This document shows, piece by piece, positions 1-9,005 of a stretch of 16,863 bases of DNA. This DNA comes from Phlegmacium glaucopus. Taxonomy: Eukaryota; Basidiomycota; Agaricomycetes; Agaricales; Cortinariaceae. The notes under the pieces were generated by a model. The model was not told the origin of the DNA and ran no database searches. It saw only the letters and a list, made by a program, of their open reading frames with translations. The translations under genes were made by a program, and so were the position numbers. The stretch is from NCBI GenBank assembly GCA_015039465.1, contig MU130512.1, positions 8,480 through 25,342 on the forward strand, read 5' to 3'. The number at the start of each line of letters is the position of its first letter. Within the stretch, counting starts at the first letter, position 1.

Positions 1-1
1 C

Positions 2-367
2 CCTGTCTCAGCTCTTGAACACCACAGGCTCGGAAATGTGCCCCCTCAGAACAGCCACCTGTTCGCCTACAGGCACAAAAACGGCCATAGACCTCTAACC
101 AAGTCCAAGTTCATCGAGAGGATGGCTGTCGCCGCCAAAGCTGCTGGCCTCGAGCCTCTACAAGGCCATGGAATTCGAATAGGAGCCACACTCGAATACC
201 TCCTGCGAGGAGTTCCCTTCGATGTCATGAAGGCCAAAGGACGATGGGCCAGCGACGCTTTCCTGTTGTATCTAACCAAGCACGCCCAAGTCCTAGCCCC
301 TTTCATGCAGGCCGTACCTCAGGTACATGATACCTTCACCCGATACATCGTCCCTCGTGTCCGATAA
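2..367 (+). CDS. Tyrosine recombinase, C-terminal catalytic domain (partial, 5' end outside window)
   Basis: The frame is open from the window edge to the TAA at 365-367, giving about 121 residues. It has the C-terminal active-site layout of tyrosine recombinases: an H-x-x-R box (HGIR, His codon 167-169, Arg codon 176-178), a GRW segment where many family members have the His/Trp position, and a downstream Tyr (codon 269-271, context LLYLTKH) as the likely nucleophile. The sequence around the box (GHGIRIGATLEYLLRGVPFD) matches recombinase-like proteins I know from Agaricomycete genomes. In DIRS/Ngaro elements this enzyme integrates a circular double-stranded DNA intermediate without target-site duplication. 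The upstream Arg and Lys of the catalytic set lie before the window. No stop or frameshift interrupts the visible part, so it may be functional. Any ATG lies upstream; the GTG at 38 is internal. Confidence 0.8.
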   Translation, partial: PVSALEHHRLGNVPPQNSHLFAYRHKNGHRPLTKSKFIERMAVAAKAAGLEPLQGHGIRIGATLEYLLRGVPFDVMKAKGRWASDAFLLYLTKHAQVLAPFMQAVPQVHDTFTRYIVPRVR

Positions 368-471
368 CAATCAGCTATAATACTCCCAGAAGGTAAGCTA
401 GTCCCATCACTCCTACAGACAAGGGTATCGATACTCACTCGATGCGTCGTTCACTCCTAGTAACGTGGGAA

Positions 472-663
472 ACGCGTCTCATATCGAGACCCTTATCTCG
501 CTGTTGGATTTTTCCGGGTTTGGAACACACTTCGTGTGTTTTCACCCAACTAGCTTACATAGCCACCGTAATCTTAGCCACAACTTAAATTAAAATATTA
601 GGCATACTTTTTTAATTTCAGTTGTCCCAACTAGTCATAACACTGGAAGTCGTAACGCAAAGA
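472..663 (+). repeat. B1 copy of the split direct repeat (192 bp)
   Basis: This stretch recurs at 973-1164 with no difference found on reading (offset 501 bp). It begins at acgcgtctc and ends at gtaacgcaaaga. It lies 104 bp after the recombinase stop, where B1 is expected in a Ngaro element. It contains two short hairpins and an AT-rich second half. Confidence 0.8.
485..547 (+). other. Two adjacent hairpins in the B repeat (also at 986-1048)
   Basis: CGAGA (485-489) pairs with TCTCG (496-500) across a 6-nt loop. Further on, AACACAC and GTGTGTT form a perfect 7-bp stem with a TTC loop, extended by GGGT (516-519) and ACCC (544-547) across an internal loop. The second copy lies 501 bp downstream in B2. 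They could be RNA structures near the 3' end of the element's transcript or marks for recombinase binding; the role is inferred. Confidence 0.5.
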
Positions 664-972
664 TTTGTTTCTACAGCGAAGCGAGGTACAAGCGAAGAGA
701 TAGAATTCAGTCTTTGAGAAGACGAGAAGTGCATCACGTGCACATTCTCCTCTTTCTCTTCATCCTCGCTGGCGTAGAAGCGCTCGACAAGAATCCCGGG
801 TCGAGCTCCTACGGCGTTACTCCTTTTCCTTTTCACCCACCCTCCTCTCCCTTAGCTTCGGCTTGTCAACAAATGACAGTGCCTTTTTTTTTAATCCGAA
901 AAGACCCAACAACGATTCGACCTCTCAATGCTTCGTGGTCAAACCTTATACCGAAGCGTGGCCCACCCGCCC
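664..972 (+). repeat. A2 segment of the split repeat, between B1 and B2 (309 bp)
   Basis: This is the unique spacer between the identical B copies. In the Ngaro scheme it should match A1 at the start of the element, which is outside the window, so the identity cannot be tested here. Several open frames cross it, but none has coding character. Confidence 0.55.
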
Positions 973-1164
973 ACGCGTCTCATATCGAGACCCTTATCTC
1001 GCTGTTGGATTTTTCCGGGTTTGGAACACACTTCGTGTGTTTTCACCCAACTAGCTTACATAGCCACCGTAATCTTAGCCACAACTTAAATTAAAATATT
1101 AGGCATACTTTTTTAATTTCAGTTGTCCCAACTAGTCATAACACTGGAAGTCGTAACGCAAAGA
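973..1164 (+). repeat. B2 copy of the split direct repeat (192 bp), right end of the element
   Basis: Identical by eye to 472-663. Similarity to B1 stops after gtaacgcaaaga: B1 continues with tttgtttc and B2 with atggggtt. The right boundary of the element is therefore placed at about 1164, where host sequence resumes. Confidence 0.75.
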
Positions 1165-1695
1165 ATGGGGTTTATTGCTCTCTTGGTGTGTAAGTCGACA
1201 TGTACGGCATCTGCCGAACATTTACATCACCGACCTTTGTTTTCGATGAACGGCTTACTCGGCCAGTGATTGCTCAATCATAGTCCACAGCCTCACACAA
1301 CTCAAGCCGCAACGTAGCTGCGCATGTTAAACACGAGGCAAAGTTACGTTGGCAGTTGCAGGGCCAAGCTCATTTCGATGGGACAATCAACAACGTGGTT
1401 GCCGTCATCTCATTGTCGCCTCATGTTTTGAAGACTTCTCTATTATCTTATCTGTTTATGGTGCAAAGAGCTATGGGCTAGAACAAGGATATTGAAGGTG
1501 GATGGACAGATTGAATGAATCTTTGTAGCCGAGTGCAGCGTGTTTTACCATTTCACGGTTGGAGTACGCGCTGCGATTGATGGGTGTCCTTTGCCGCCTC
1601 GAAGCAACCTCCTGGCATTTCATAGATAATAAGAGCTTCCATGTCGCTTTCTGCTCCCTTCCCATCTTACCACCCCCTCCTCTCAGTGACAAACT
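1165..1695 (+). promoter_or_regulatory. Upstream region of the WW-domain gene
   Basis: These 531 bp separate the retroelement from the ATG at 1696. No convincing coding frame is present. A pyrimidine-rich stretch at about 1644-1685, just before the start codon, is typical of fungal core promoters or 5' leaders. I see no clear TATA box. The retroelement sits close enough to affect this promoter. Confidence 0.35.
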
Positions 1696-4600
1696 ATGAG
1701 TAGCTCCAGTCCTAAACCAAGGTGGTCCGCCCGTATGGGTAGTGTGATGCGTCGCACTTCTTCCATCTTGACCATCTCCCGCCCTGGTACCCCTTCCATA
1801 GCCTCCGACAAAGAATTGGATAACGCATCCCTTCTTAGTGGTACTATCAAGGCTCAACCCTCTACCGCTCTTCCCCCAGTTATCACCCCAAGTCCCATAA
1901 TTGAGTCCCCTCTCGGTGAGACCGCGGCAGCAGAGGAAAGCGTCGGTCCTTCTTCACTTGCTCAAGTAACCACTTCCGCTGCGGCAGTTCAACTACCTGT
2001 TCCCGTCACCCTCCCACCTCCAGTCGATGAATTACAGAGCCCAACAGGCTATTTCCCACCCCCCATACTCGACTCTACTGTGGGCAATCCAGGAGCATTC
2101 ACCGACGAGCCTGATGAACTCCCTCAGCCTGATATCGCTCAAGATCCTTTCGCAGCAGTTCCATCTATTCCCGCCACCCTCCCGCCTCCAGTTGTTGAAG
2201 ACCCAACAGGCTATATCCCGCCTCCTATACTCGACTCCACTGTGGGCAATCCTGGAGCATTCACGGACGAGCCTGACGAACTTCCTCAACCTGATATCGT
2301 TCAGGATCCTCTCGCAGTAGCCTCAGTCGAGCCAGAGCCTGAGGCCGTGATCGTTGAAGCATTGGTTGAAGAGCCTTCTTCCTACTTGGATGAATCCCTT
2401 CCAGAAATCAAGCCTGCCGACCACGTTGATAACACGATTGCGTCCAACGAAGCTGTCCACGAGAATACCCTTTCCTCTGAACCAGATCACGGACAAGGAG
2501 AGGCTGCAGAGTACTATCGCGGCGACGTTATCCTAACTTCCAGCGAAGCCGTACATGAGAACGCCAACATCGTTCTCCCTGAACCGGAGGTTGAGATGCG
2601 TCATCACGAAGACGTCATTCCAGTTCCTACGACTGAACCCGAGAGACAGGAAGAGACCCAGCAGCAGCAGAATCCTATCGCTATACCAATCCCAGTTCCG
2701 CTTCCTAACTACGAGCTCTCTTCCTACCCCATGAACATGAGTTCAGGACAGGAAGTTTGGGGTGACGAAAATGATGGTTATGGACGTGAAGGCCCGCATC
2801 ATTCTTATCCATCTTCGGTGCCTATCATCATTCCCAATTCTGAAGATCTGAAGCGGGTCGATAGGAGCGCAGCGCCAAGTATCAGGTTCGTTGATTTTAT
2901 TCATTCGATGGGTTAGATCCTGAGTCAAATTCCCTCTAGGATGCCAGAAGCGGATCCATTTGCAGATCCTATTGCGCCGAGAATCACAGTTTCTCGTTCA
3001 GAACTTAACATGCCTCAGTACGTTTTTATCTACGTGACCCCCCTACATCCTACATTTTTTACTAATCGATGGCTTGCGTAACAGACCGGAAACTGCTGAA
3101 GAATATCATCAAGGCCCATCGGAGACGCATAGAGACATCCATGGTCCGATTGCTATGCCTTTACCATCTTTCCATTTGGTGTCGCATTCAAAACCTATCC
3201 ACCACGTACCTTCCAACTCGAGTTTGAGGGGTAAGGATACCGGGAGGTTTGGAATGGCTGAAACTGAGTCAGTATTCTTTCTTCACTTGCGTTGAACTTT
3301 TTTCCTAACCTCTGGTTTTGCAGCGAAACTCTTCCCCTTCTTTCTTCTCGCCCAGTCACGCCCTCCAAGCATAAAGTCACATCTTATCTTCAACCAAGTG
3401 CGCACTCGCGTAACATTCTATCTGTTTCTCCTCTCGTTTTTTCTTCTTCCCAATCAACGACTTCCAACAATGGAAACGCCAACTCTTGGAACCCACATCC
3501 AGGTTCTCATCCAAAACTTCACAACCTCGGTTGGTTAGAATACTACCTTCCGGACGGGACCGTCTATTACGTTCATCCAACGACCAGAGTGACGACTGAG
3601 ATAAATTTGAGAAGTGAAAGGATGTTGACTGGCGTTGAGCGGTTCTTGGAAGATCATGGTAAAGACCATCCTGGTGGTGCTGGTAGTGCGGCGGAAGGAA
3701 CGGTAGCTGCTGGTGGTGAGATATGGCTGAGAGATGTTGGAACGGCGAAGAGTGGGATGGTGTTGGAGAGGTGGTGGGTTGATCATAGGGTTAGGACTGT
3801 TGTTTTGTTTGGTGATGATCATGATCAACAACATGGTCGGAAAGGATATGGGAAGGGGAAGGGGAAGAAGGGAAATGCGGTTCGTGTTGAGGAAGATCGT
3901 GAGTTAAAATAATTCTCTCGCTGCTTGGATGCTATGGGATGTTTTACTGATGCGTGTTTGGGGTTTTTTTTTTTTTTTTTCAGAACTTGATACTGAATAT
4001 AGGTATTGGTCGTTCGTGGAAGCACACCCTGCACATAATGCTCTTCCTTCGAAAGCCAAGATAGAGGCTATGGACGTGTTGACGTGGGCTTGGACGGGTA
4101 AATGGGCTTACTACTGAACGTGACCCTCCTGCTCATCCTTTTCACTTTTTCTTTCTACAGAGCGTCTCCTTCCCTCCCATCGAGCTGTTCCTGCTCCTTT
4201 CACACAAGAAGAATGTCAGGAATTGATGACGCTTATTCGATCCTTTAATGGTATTTATCTCCACAGAATCTCTCTCGCTTTGAACGAATATACTTAGATG
4301 GGACTATCACAGATGACCACCAAGATGACCACGGCATCCAAACGCGCATCGTTTCTAGGATTCTACTTAGAGTCGGTCAGTTTAACTTTTGCGTTAAGTG
4401 TTACTTCAACTTTGGCTCATTGTTATCATAGCCCACTGGCGTCAAACATATTTCCGACCCAACAAACCTCTCCCTACCGATGTAGGCCCTAGCCCATCTC
4501 ACCATCCAATAGCACCACGCAGGCCCTTCCGACGAGCCATCCTCGACTTTTTCGTATCTTGCCTCTTCCTAGGCATACCCTACATATTCTTCGAACGTTC

Positions 4601-5223
4601 AAGGCTACTCTCATCCAGGACCGACGAAGAAAGTGGACTCCGAAACGCCACACCCACACTCGTCATCGGTGCATGCACTTGTCTAGTTGTAAGTTACATT
4701 CTGTTCCTTGCGCTCCTTTGGCTAGCTAGCGAACCGTTATACTCCTTCCAAAGGCTGCTATTGTTTTAAGCGCGTCTGTGACCTTCATCTCTTTACCAGG
4801 CTTGGACCCTTTCTCGAGGACTGCGGGTATGGTGGCTATCGTCTTCGCTACGTTCTCGATGGCATCAACGGTTGTTGCTATCTTCAGGCACAAGGCCGAT
4901 TTGGAACGGCCAATATCGAATGTAGGCATTGAGGGTATGATGGTCATCACGGTATGTGATGAAAAAGCGACTTGTGTGTGAAAAATACTGATTCATTTAT
5001 TCAATAGAGGCGAACTGTTATTCTATCTCTGCCACTTGTCTTTTTGGCGTATTCTGTTCTGGCGGTCACCACTGGCATCGTTTTGTACTCGTTCAGAGGT
5101 GTGATATTATCTGATCCGTCGATAACGAAGACGTCTTTCCAAGATTACACGAGGTGGGGAGTTGTGGGTGTTGTAGGAGTGTTGGCTGGTATGGTGGTGA
5201 TGTCGATGATTTTGCTCAGATGA
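1696..5223 (+). CDS. WW-domain protein with a C-terminal multi-pass membrane region (1000 aa, 10 exons)
   Basis: Proposed exons: 1696-2885, 2940-3017, 3085-3267, 3324-3898, 3984-4097, 4161-4250, 4298-4375, 4432-4688, 4730-4951, 5008-5223. They join in frame to 3003 nt. The N-terminus has a basic Ser-rich start, then about 400 residues that are acidic, proline-rich and probably disordered. A WW domain lies at about 549-580, with W554 in GWLEYY, the DG turn (561-562), YY (565-566) and H568. The second signature Trp is absent: Glu 576 stands there. From about 805 to the end there are five or six hydrophobic segments, for example IVFATFSMASTVVAIF and GVVGVVGVLAGMVVMSMI. WW domains bind proline-rich ligands, but this one may be degenerate. 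The layout resembles WW/membrane proteins of unknown function that I recall from Agaricomycetes. Least certain are the 41-bp intron 4689-4729 and the donor at 3268. The gene runs tail-to-tail with the permease gene. Confidence 0.82.
2011..2319 (+). repeat. Internal tandem duplication in exon 1 of the WW-domain gene
   Basis: Two coding units lie side by side: 2011-2157 and 2179-2319, with 21 nt between them. Both encode LPPPV, then PTGY, PPPILDSTVGNPGAF and TDEPDELPQPDI. The second is 6 nt shorter near its start. Many differences are synonymous third-position changes, which suggests that the peptide rather than the DNA is being conserved. Confidence 0.85.
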
Positions 5224-5861
5224 TGAAAAACTTCCTTTTTTCTTTTCTTTCCTTGTCTTTTCTTTTCTTTTTCTTTTTTGCTTCTCTTCATTGACCCGGA
5301 ATGCCTTTCCTAAACAACCCCGGTCCTTCCTACATCTCGGGATTGTGTATAATTTATTCACGTACATATGCACTACACGCCGAAATGTTTTTACGATATA
5401 TGCAAATTTTCTCATGTAAACCCTCCTACGAGTCTCTACTACTACTACTTTCTGAAATGATTGCTTGTTTTTATGTCTTAGCCTTCATTGAACTGATTTC
5501 ACAAGTCCTTCTTTGTAGGGTTTTTTTTGACTCGTTTTGTTCGACGACGTTTGGGGATGTAGTGGTAGTGATTCCCGAAGTGGGTTCATCCATGCAGGAC
5601 AGTCCGGCCCATGACAGTCATCACATCGAATGGAATTGCCGAACGAAATGTTGAAGAACAAATGCACAAGAGAGGTTGGTGCACTCGGTCCAGAGGAGGT
5701 CTAATACTCGTTGATCGATAGTTGATTCATTCCCCCGAGACCGGAACGTATTAAGTACGAAAGTACTCATACTTTCAATCAACAATGGAATTGAGCCCTC
5801 CCTATACCTAGTACACGACCCTGAAGAGAGTAAGAAAAACAACCTACAACCCAACAAATCC
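5224..5861. other. Convergent intergenic region with a long pyrimidine tract
   Basis: This region separates the stops of the WW gene (+) and the permease gene (-), so it should carry both 3' UTRs and termination signals. Positions 5231-5289 are almost pure T/C on the + strand. Open frames here, such as 5301-5654 and 5621-5857, have no recognisable features or splice partners. Poly(A) sites cannot be placed by eye. Confidence 0.5.
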
Positions 5862-8229
5862 CTAAAGCATCTTCAAGAATTTCGGAGTCACTCTCGCCAA
5901 AACTGAAGATTTTTTCTTCTCATCTGACTCCTTTTGATCTTGTGCGCGTACCGCGTCTCCTTCCCCAGGTTTCCATACAGCATCAGTGACAAGGTCGACT
6001 TGAGACTTGGGTATAAAATGTTGTTTCTTCCCCAGATAAAACCTTTCGTACAGCACATATCCGAAAAATAGAATGATATATAGCGCAACGCCGATGTATG
6101 TTGCGACCACATTCTGATTATGAAAAACTCAAAAAATCATAATTTTTAAAAAAAAAAAATTACAACTTACTCGAGGATTAAACGGTTGTTGTCTTACAGA
6201 TGCATACCCCAATGCGATGAACATAAAAGTGCCTAGGACGATCACGCCAATGGGTAGTAAAGGGTAGAACGGTTGTTGATAAGGAAGATCAGATAATGAA
6301 AGTCCTTGGGCTTTATAGGCTTGTCGAAATCGTAACGAAATCAAACCAATGCTAGTCCAAACGAGAAGTGCGGATATTCCGATAGTGTTGAGTAGCCATA
6401 TAAAAACAATGCCTTGACCCCAGATAGTCGTCAAGAAGGTTAAGCATGAGAACGCAAGGGATACTCTAAAATAATAATAATAGATGTTTGATTTTTAATA
6501 AAACCCAACGGTGGAAAAAAAACGACCTACAATAGTGCAGGTACCGGAACACCCCTTTTGTTAACCCATCCAAAGATACGCGGAGCCTGTCCAGTTTGTG
6601 CAAGCGACAAGAGCATTCTAGAACTTGCGTAAAAACAGGAATTTGTAGCAGACAATACTGCAGTGAGTAAAACGGCATTAACTACGTGCACTGCCGGCCC
6701 AAAACCTGCACGAAGGAAAACAACAGTCACAGGAGAGGCTGCTGCTCCATTACCTAAGCCCATCGACTTTTCGTTTAGTACGTTTGATTGGGATAAGAAC
6801 GGTCCATAGATGACTTACTGCTAGCATTCAGCAGTGTATCGTCAGCATGGTTGATACATAAACCGATTGTCAAGATTGTGAGGATATAGAAAAGCATAAT
6901 TCTGAGAAAAGTTGCTTTGATGGCACGAGGAACTGATTTGTATGGTTTCGATGATTCTCCAGCAGCAATGGCTACCAGTTCAACTCCACCAAAAGAGTAA
7001 AACGCGTAAACAAAGTTGGCGGAGAAGGCAGCGAAGCCACCTATGAATGCTTGGCCGTTTTTAAAATTTGATAAACCCTCCATGAAAAATTGAGCTGAGA
7101 AGAAAAAAGGCTAAAGAAGAATAGACTCACGGGTCCTGGATGACCTCTGACGCCGCCCCAGTCATATATCAAGCCCACAATTATGAAGAGTATGATCATC
7201 AACACTTTTATCATGGCAAACCAATATTCAGATTCACCTAATAGCGAATCAAATATCAAAGACGGTAATATATAGAAGAATTAGGGGGGAGTCGTACCGT
7301 AGGCTCTGACGTGGATTAGTTGCAAGGCGAAAATAGGAACAATGATAATGATTGCCCATTCCCATGCTTGCAAAGCTGGAGTCCAAAATTGAAGGATTAC
7401 AGCAGCTGCGGTCAATTCACTTGCTAAAACAGAAAGATATTTATTATATGAGTTCGGAATCGGAGAAAAGTTGTGGAACTCACGAATTGAAAGACTCCTT
7501 TAGGATTAAACTTTTAGTGCCAATGATCCGGAGTTGATTTTCATCTTGTTTTCTTACCATTGTAAGAAGTAATTCCAACCTGTCATTGATTCATTTCATA
7601 TTCATTCGAACAATAGACTTGAAGCATGACTTACCCAGGGTAAACCCGAGTGCAGGTGAAACGAAACGAGTCCCAAAAGTAGAGAAAGCACCTGACACTG
7701 GGTACATTGAAGACATCTCGCCGCTAAAATATTAATCAAGGAGAGTTGGGAATAACGAAAGTAATCGCAAAAAGGTCGACTTACAGGGAGATGACAACAG
7801 CATAAACGAAAACACCGAGAACAAAATAAGAGAGAAGTGCACTGCCAGGACCACCTGTCGCTATGGCCTAAATGCGATAAAACTTTGAGCTTGATGTAAA
7901 AACGTGAAAGATTGACATACGATTCCTGCACTCAAGAATATTCCAGTACCAATGGTACCACCAATAGCTGGACCAAAGAATATTTAGACTACAGTGCTAT
8001 TATGCCAGGTGACTCGATAATCTGAGCACATACCAATCATTGTGAGATGCCTACTCTGCATTCCACGTTGAGTTCCTTTCCCCTCCTGCCAGAATTTATT
8101 CTTTTCCGACGTGCCACCATGAAGTTCTTTTTCAGGACTGTCCAATGAAGTGGTGTTCTGGTTGTCATGTGAGATTGGCAAGATTGAAGGATGCTTTTGC
8201 GCGCTCGAGGTCAAAATCTGCTCTGACAT
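5862..8229 (-). CDS. Amino acid permease, YAT/APC family (570 aa, 12 exons)
   Basis: Proposed exons in order: 8229-8034, 7967-7921, 7867-7785, 7723-7635, 7579-7558, 7497-7484, 7423-7298, 7237-7131, 7077-6819, 6753-6531, 6465-6171, 6113-5862. Together they give 1713 nt. The protein has a hydrophilic N-terminus, the first-helix signature IGGTIGTGIFLSAG (about 66-80), GEMSSMYPVSGAF, GWNYFLQW, SELTAAAVILQFW, FYSFGGVELVAIAAGESSKP, SATNSCFYASSRMLLSLAQ and a C-terminal YERF followed by a charged tail. These are hallmarks of fungal amino acid permeases (TC 2.A.3.10): plasma-membrane proton symporters with 12 helices, whose substrate range cannot be read from sequence. The length is typical. Exons 5 and 6 are microexons of 22 and 14 nt. 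Intron 8 (7078-7130) must use a weak GAG acceptor to keep frame. No disruption is seen. The start is the first ATG in frame; the next one is at codon 54. Confidence 0.93.
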
Positions 8230-8884
8230 CGTGTGCCAGCTTAGGGTACGGGCGAAGACCAGATGGGAGAGAGAAGAAGAGAGTGCTCATTAGTCGAAAC
8301 CTTATGGTTATGGCGTTATGGCATTCAAAATCGATCGCACCGCGTATCACCTTTATAAGTTTAAACCCGTTTACATAACATTCGAAGGTTAGGCATCATG
8401 CATCAAGTGTAAGCATGAGCTTCTTGATAAAGATTCGTACAAGATTCGTATGGACAAAACAGCTGAGCATTTGGCTTGAACGTTCCCTCCAGTTCTATAC
8501 TTGTTTTTATGCTGTCAAACCTTAGGTGTGATGACCATGCACTGTCTAAATCTAACTTTGAAACCCCCTTCACCGATTTCTGCGAGGGTGGAGTGGTTGG
8601 AGATGGAGATGGCGTCGGAGGTGGTATCTGAGTGTGATTGGTGTGGCTGGGTTTGGTTGATTTTTGGACTCTGGGGGTAGTTTCCGAACTTCCCAGAAAT
8701 GGACTATTTTTGTGGGGCTTGTTTGTCTGCGACCGTAGCCTCTAGAAAATGACCACAAGATGTCAGCCTTCGACCCTGATTGCAGGTAATTAGGAGGACT
8801 AGTTCGATAATTGATCTGACGATAATCCAAGAAAACGGAGATCCTGAAGATGTTGTGTTGGTAGTAAGAAAAATAAGGATAGAG
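8230..8884. promoter_or_regulatory. Spacer holding the permease promoter; no confident gene
   Basis: Reading on the minus strand, a TATAAAG lies at 8357-8351, about 120 bp before the permease ATG, and could be a TATA element. A single TGATAA (8424-8429) matches the GATA-factor consensus used in nitrogen control, but one such site is expected by chance. Two direct copies of aagattcgta abut at 8430-8450. On the minus strand, about 8697-8524 stays open for nearly 60 codons with Ser/Thr-rich then glycine-containing sequence, but it has no start codon and no clear splice partner. I annotate no gene here. Confidence 0.3.
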
Positions 8885-9005
8885 GAAGATAAGATTGAAA
8901 GTTGGGGGTGTATATTCAAATGTAGTTGATAAGCAACGACAGAAAAAGATGATACATACAAAAAGTTTACAAGTAAATATTACATTAGAAATGACTTACA
9001 TGTGT

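Larger units (their letters stand above)
1..1164 (+). mobile_element. 3' part of a Ngaro/DIRS-like tyrosine-recombinase retroelement
   Basis: The left end of the window holds the distal part of a mobile element: the C-terminal half of a tyrosine recombinase, a short spacer (368-471), then a 192-bp sequence present twice in direct orientation and separated by 309 bp. In Ngaro elements, a branch of DIRS-type retrotransposons, the known order is A1 - ORFs - B1 - A2 - B2. The arrangement here fits B1 (472-663), A2 (664-972) and B2 (973-1164). A1, the gag-like ORF and the RT/RNase H would lie upstream, outside the window. The element would end near 1164, where similarity to B1 stops. The recombinase and the repeat layout are seen directly; the Ngaro assignment is inferred. 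A Crypton-like DNA transposon is less likely, because Cryptons lack such split repeats. Confidence 0.65.

Noticed and set aside
714..1094. 126-codon + strand open frame
   Set aside because: It has no ATG at its start and runs from A2 into B2. The B2 part also occurs in B1 without the same upstream frame, so it is an accident of the repeat layout.
1471..1857. 128-codon minus-strand frame
   Set aside because: It overlaps the start of the WW gene on the opposite strand and is low complexity; it mirrors the pyrimidine-rich leader and Ser/Pro codons.
5107..5415. 102-codon minus-strand frame rich in Lys/Arg
   Set aside because: It is the reverse of the T/C tract and the last WW exon; composition explains the Lys/Arg content.
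8424..8429. Single GATA-type site upstream of the permease as proof of nitrogen control
   Set aside because: One six-base site in several hundred bases is expected by chance; noted but not annotated as regulatory.
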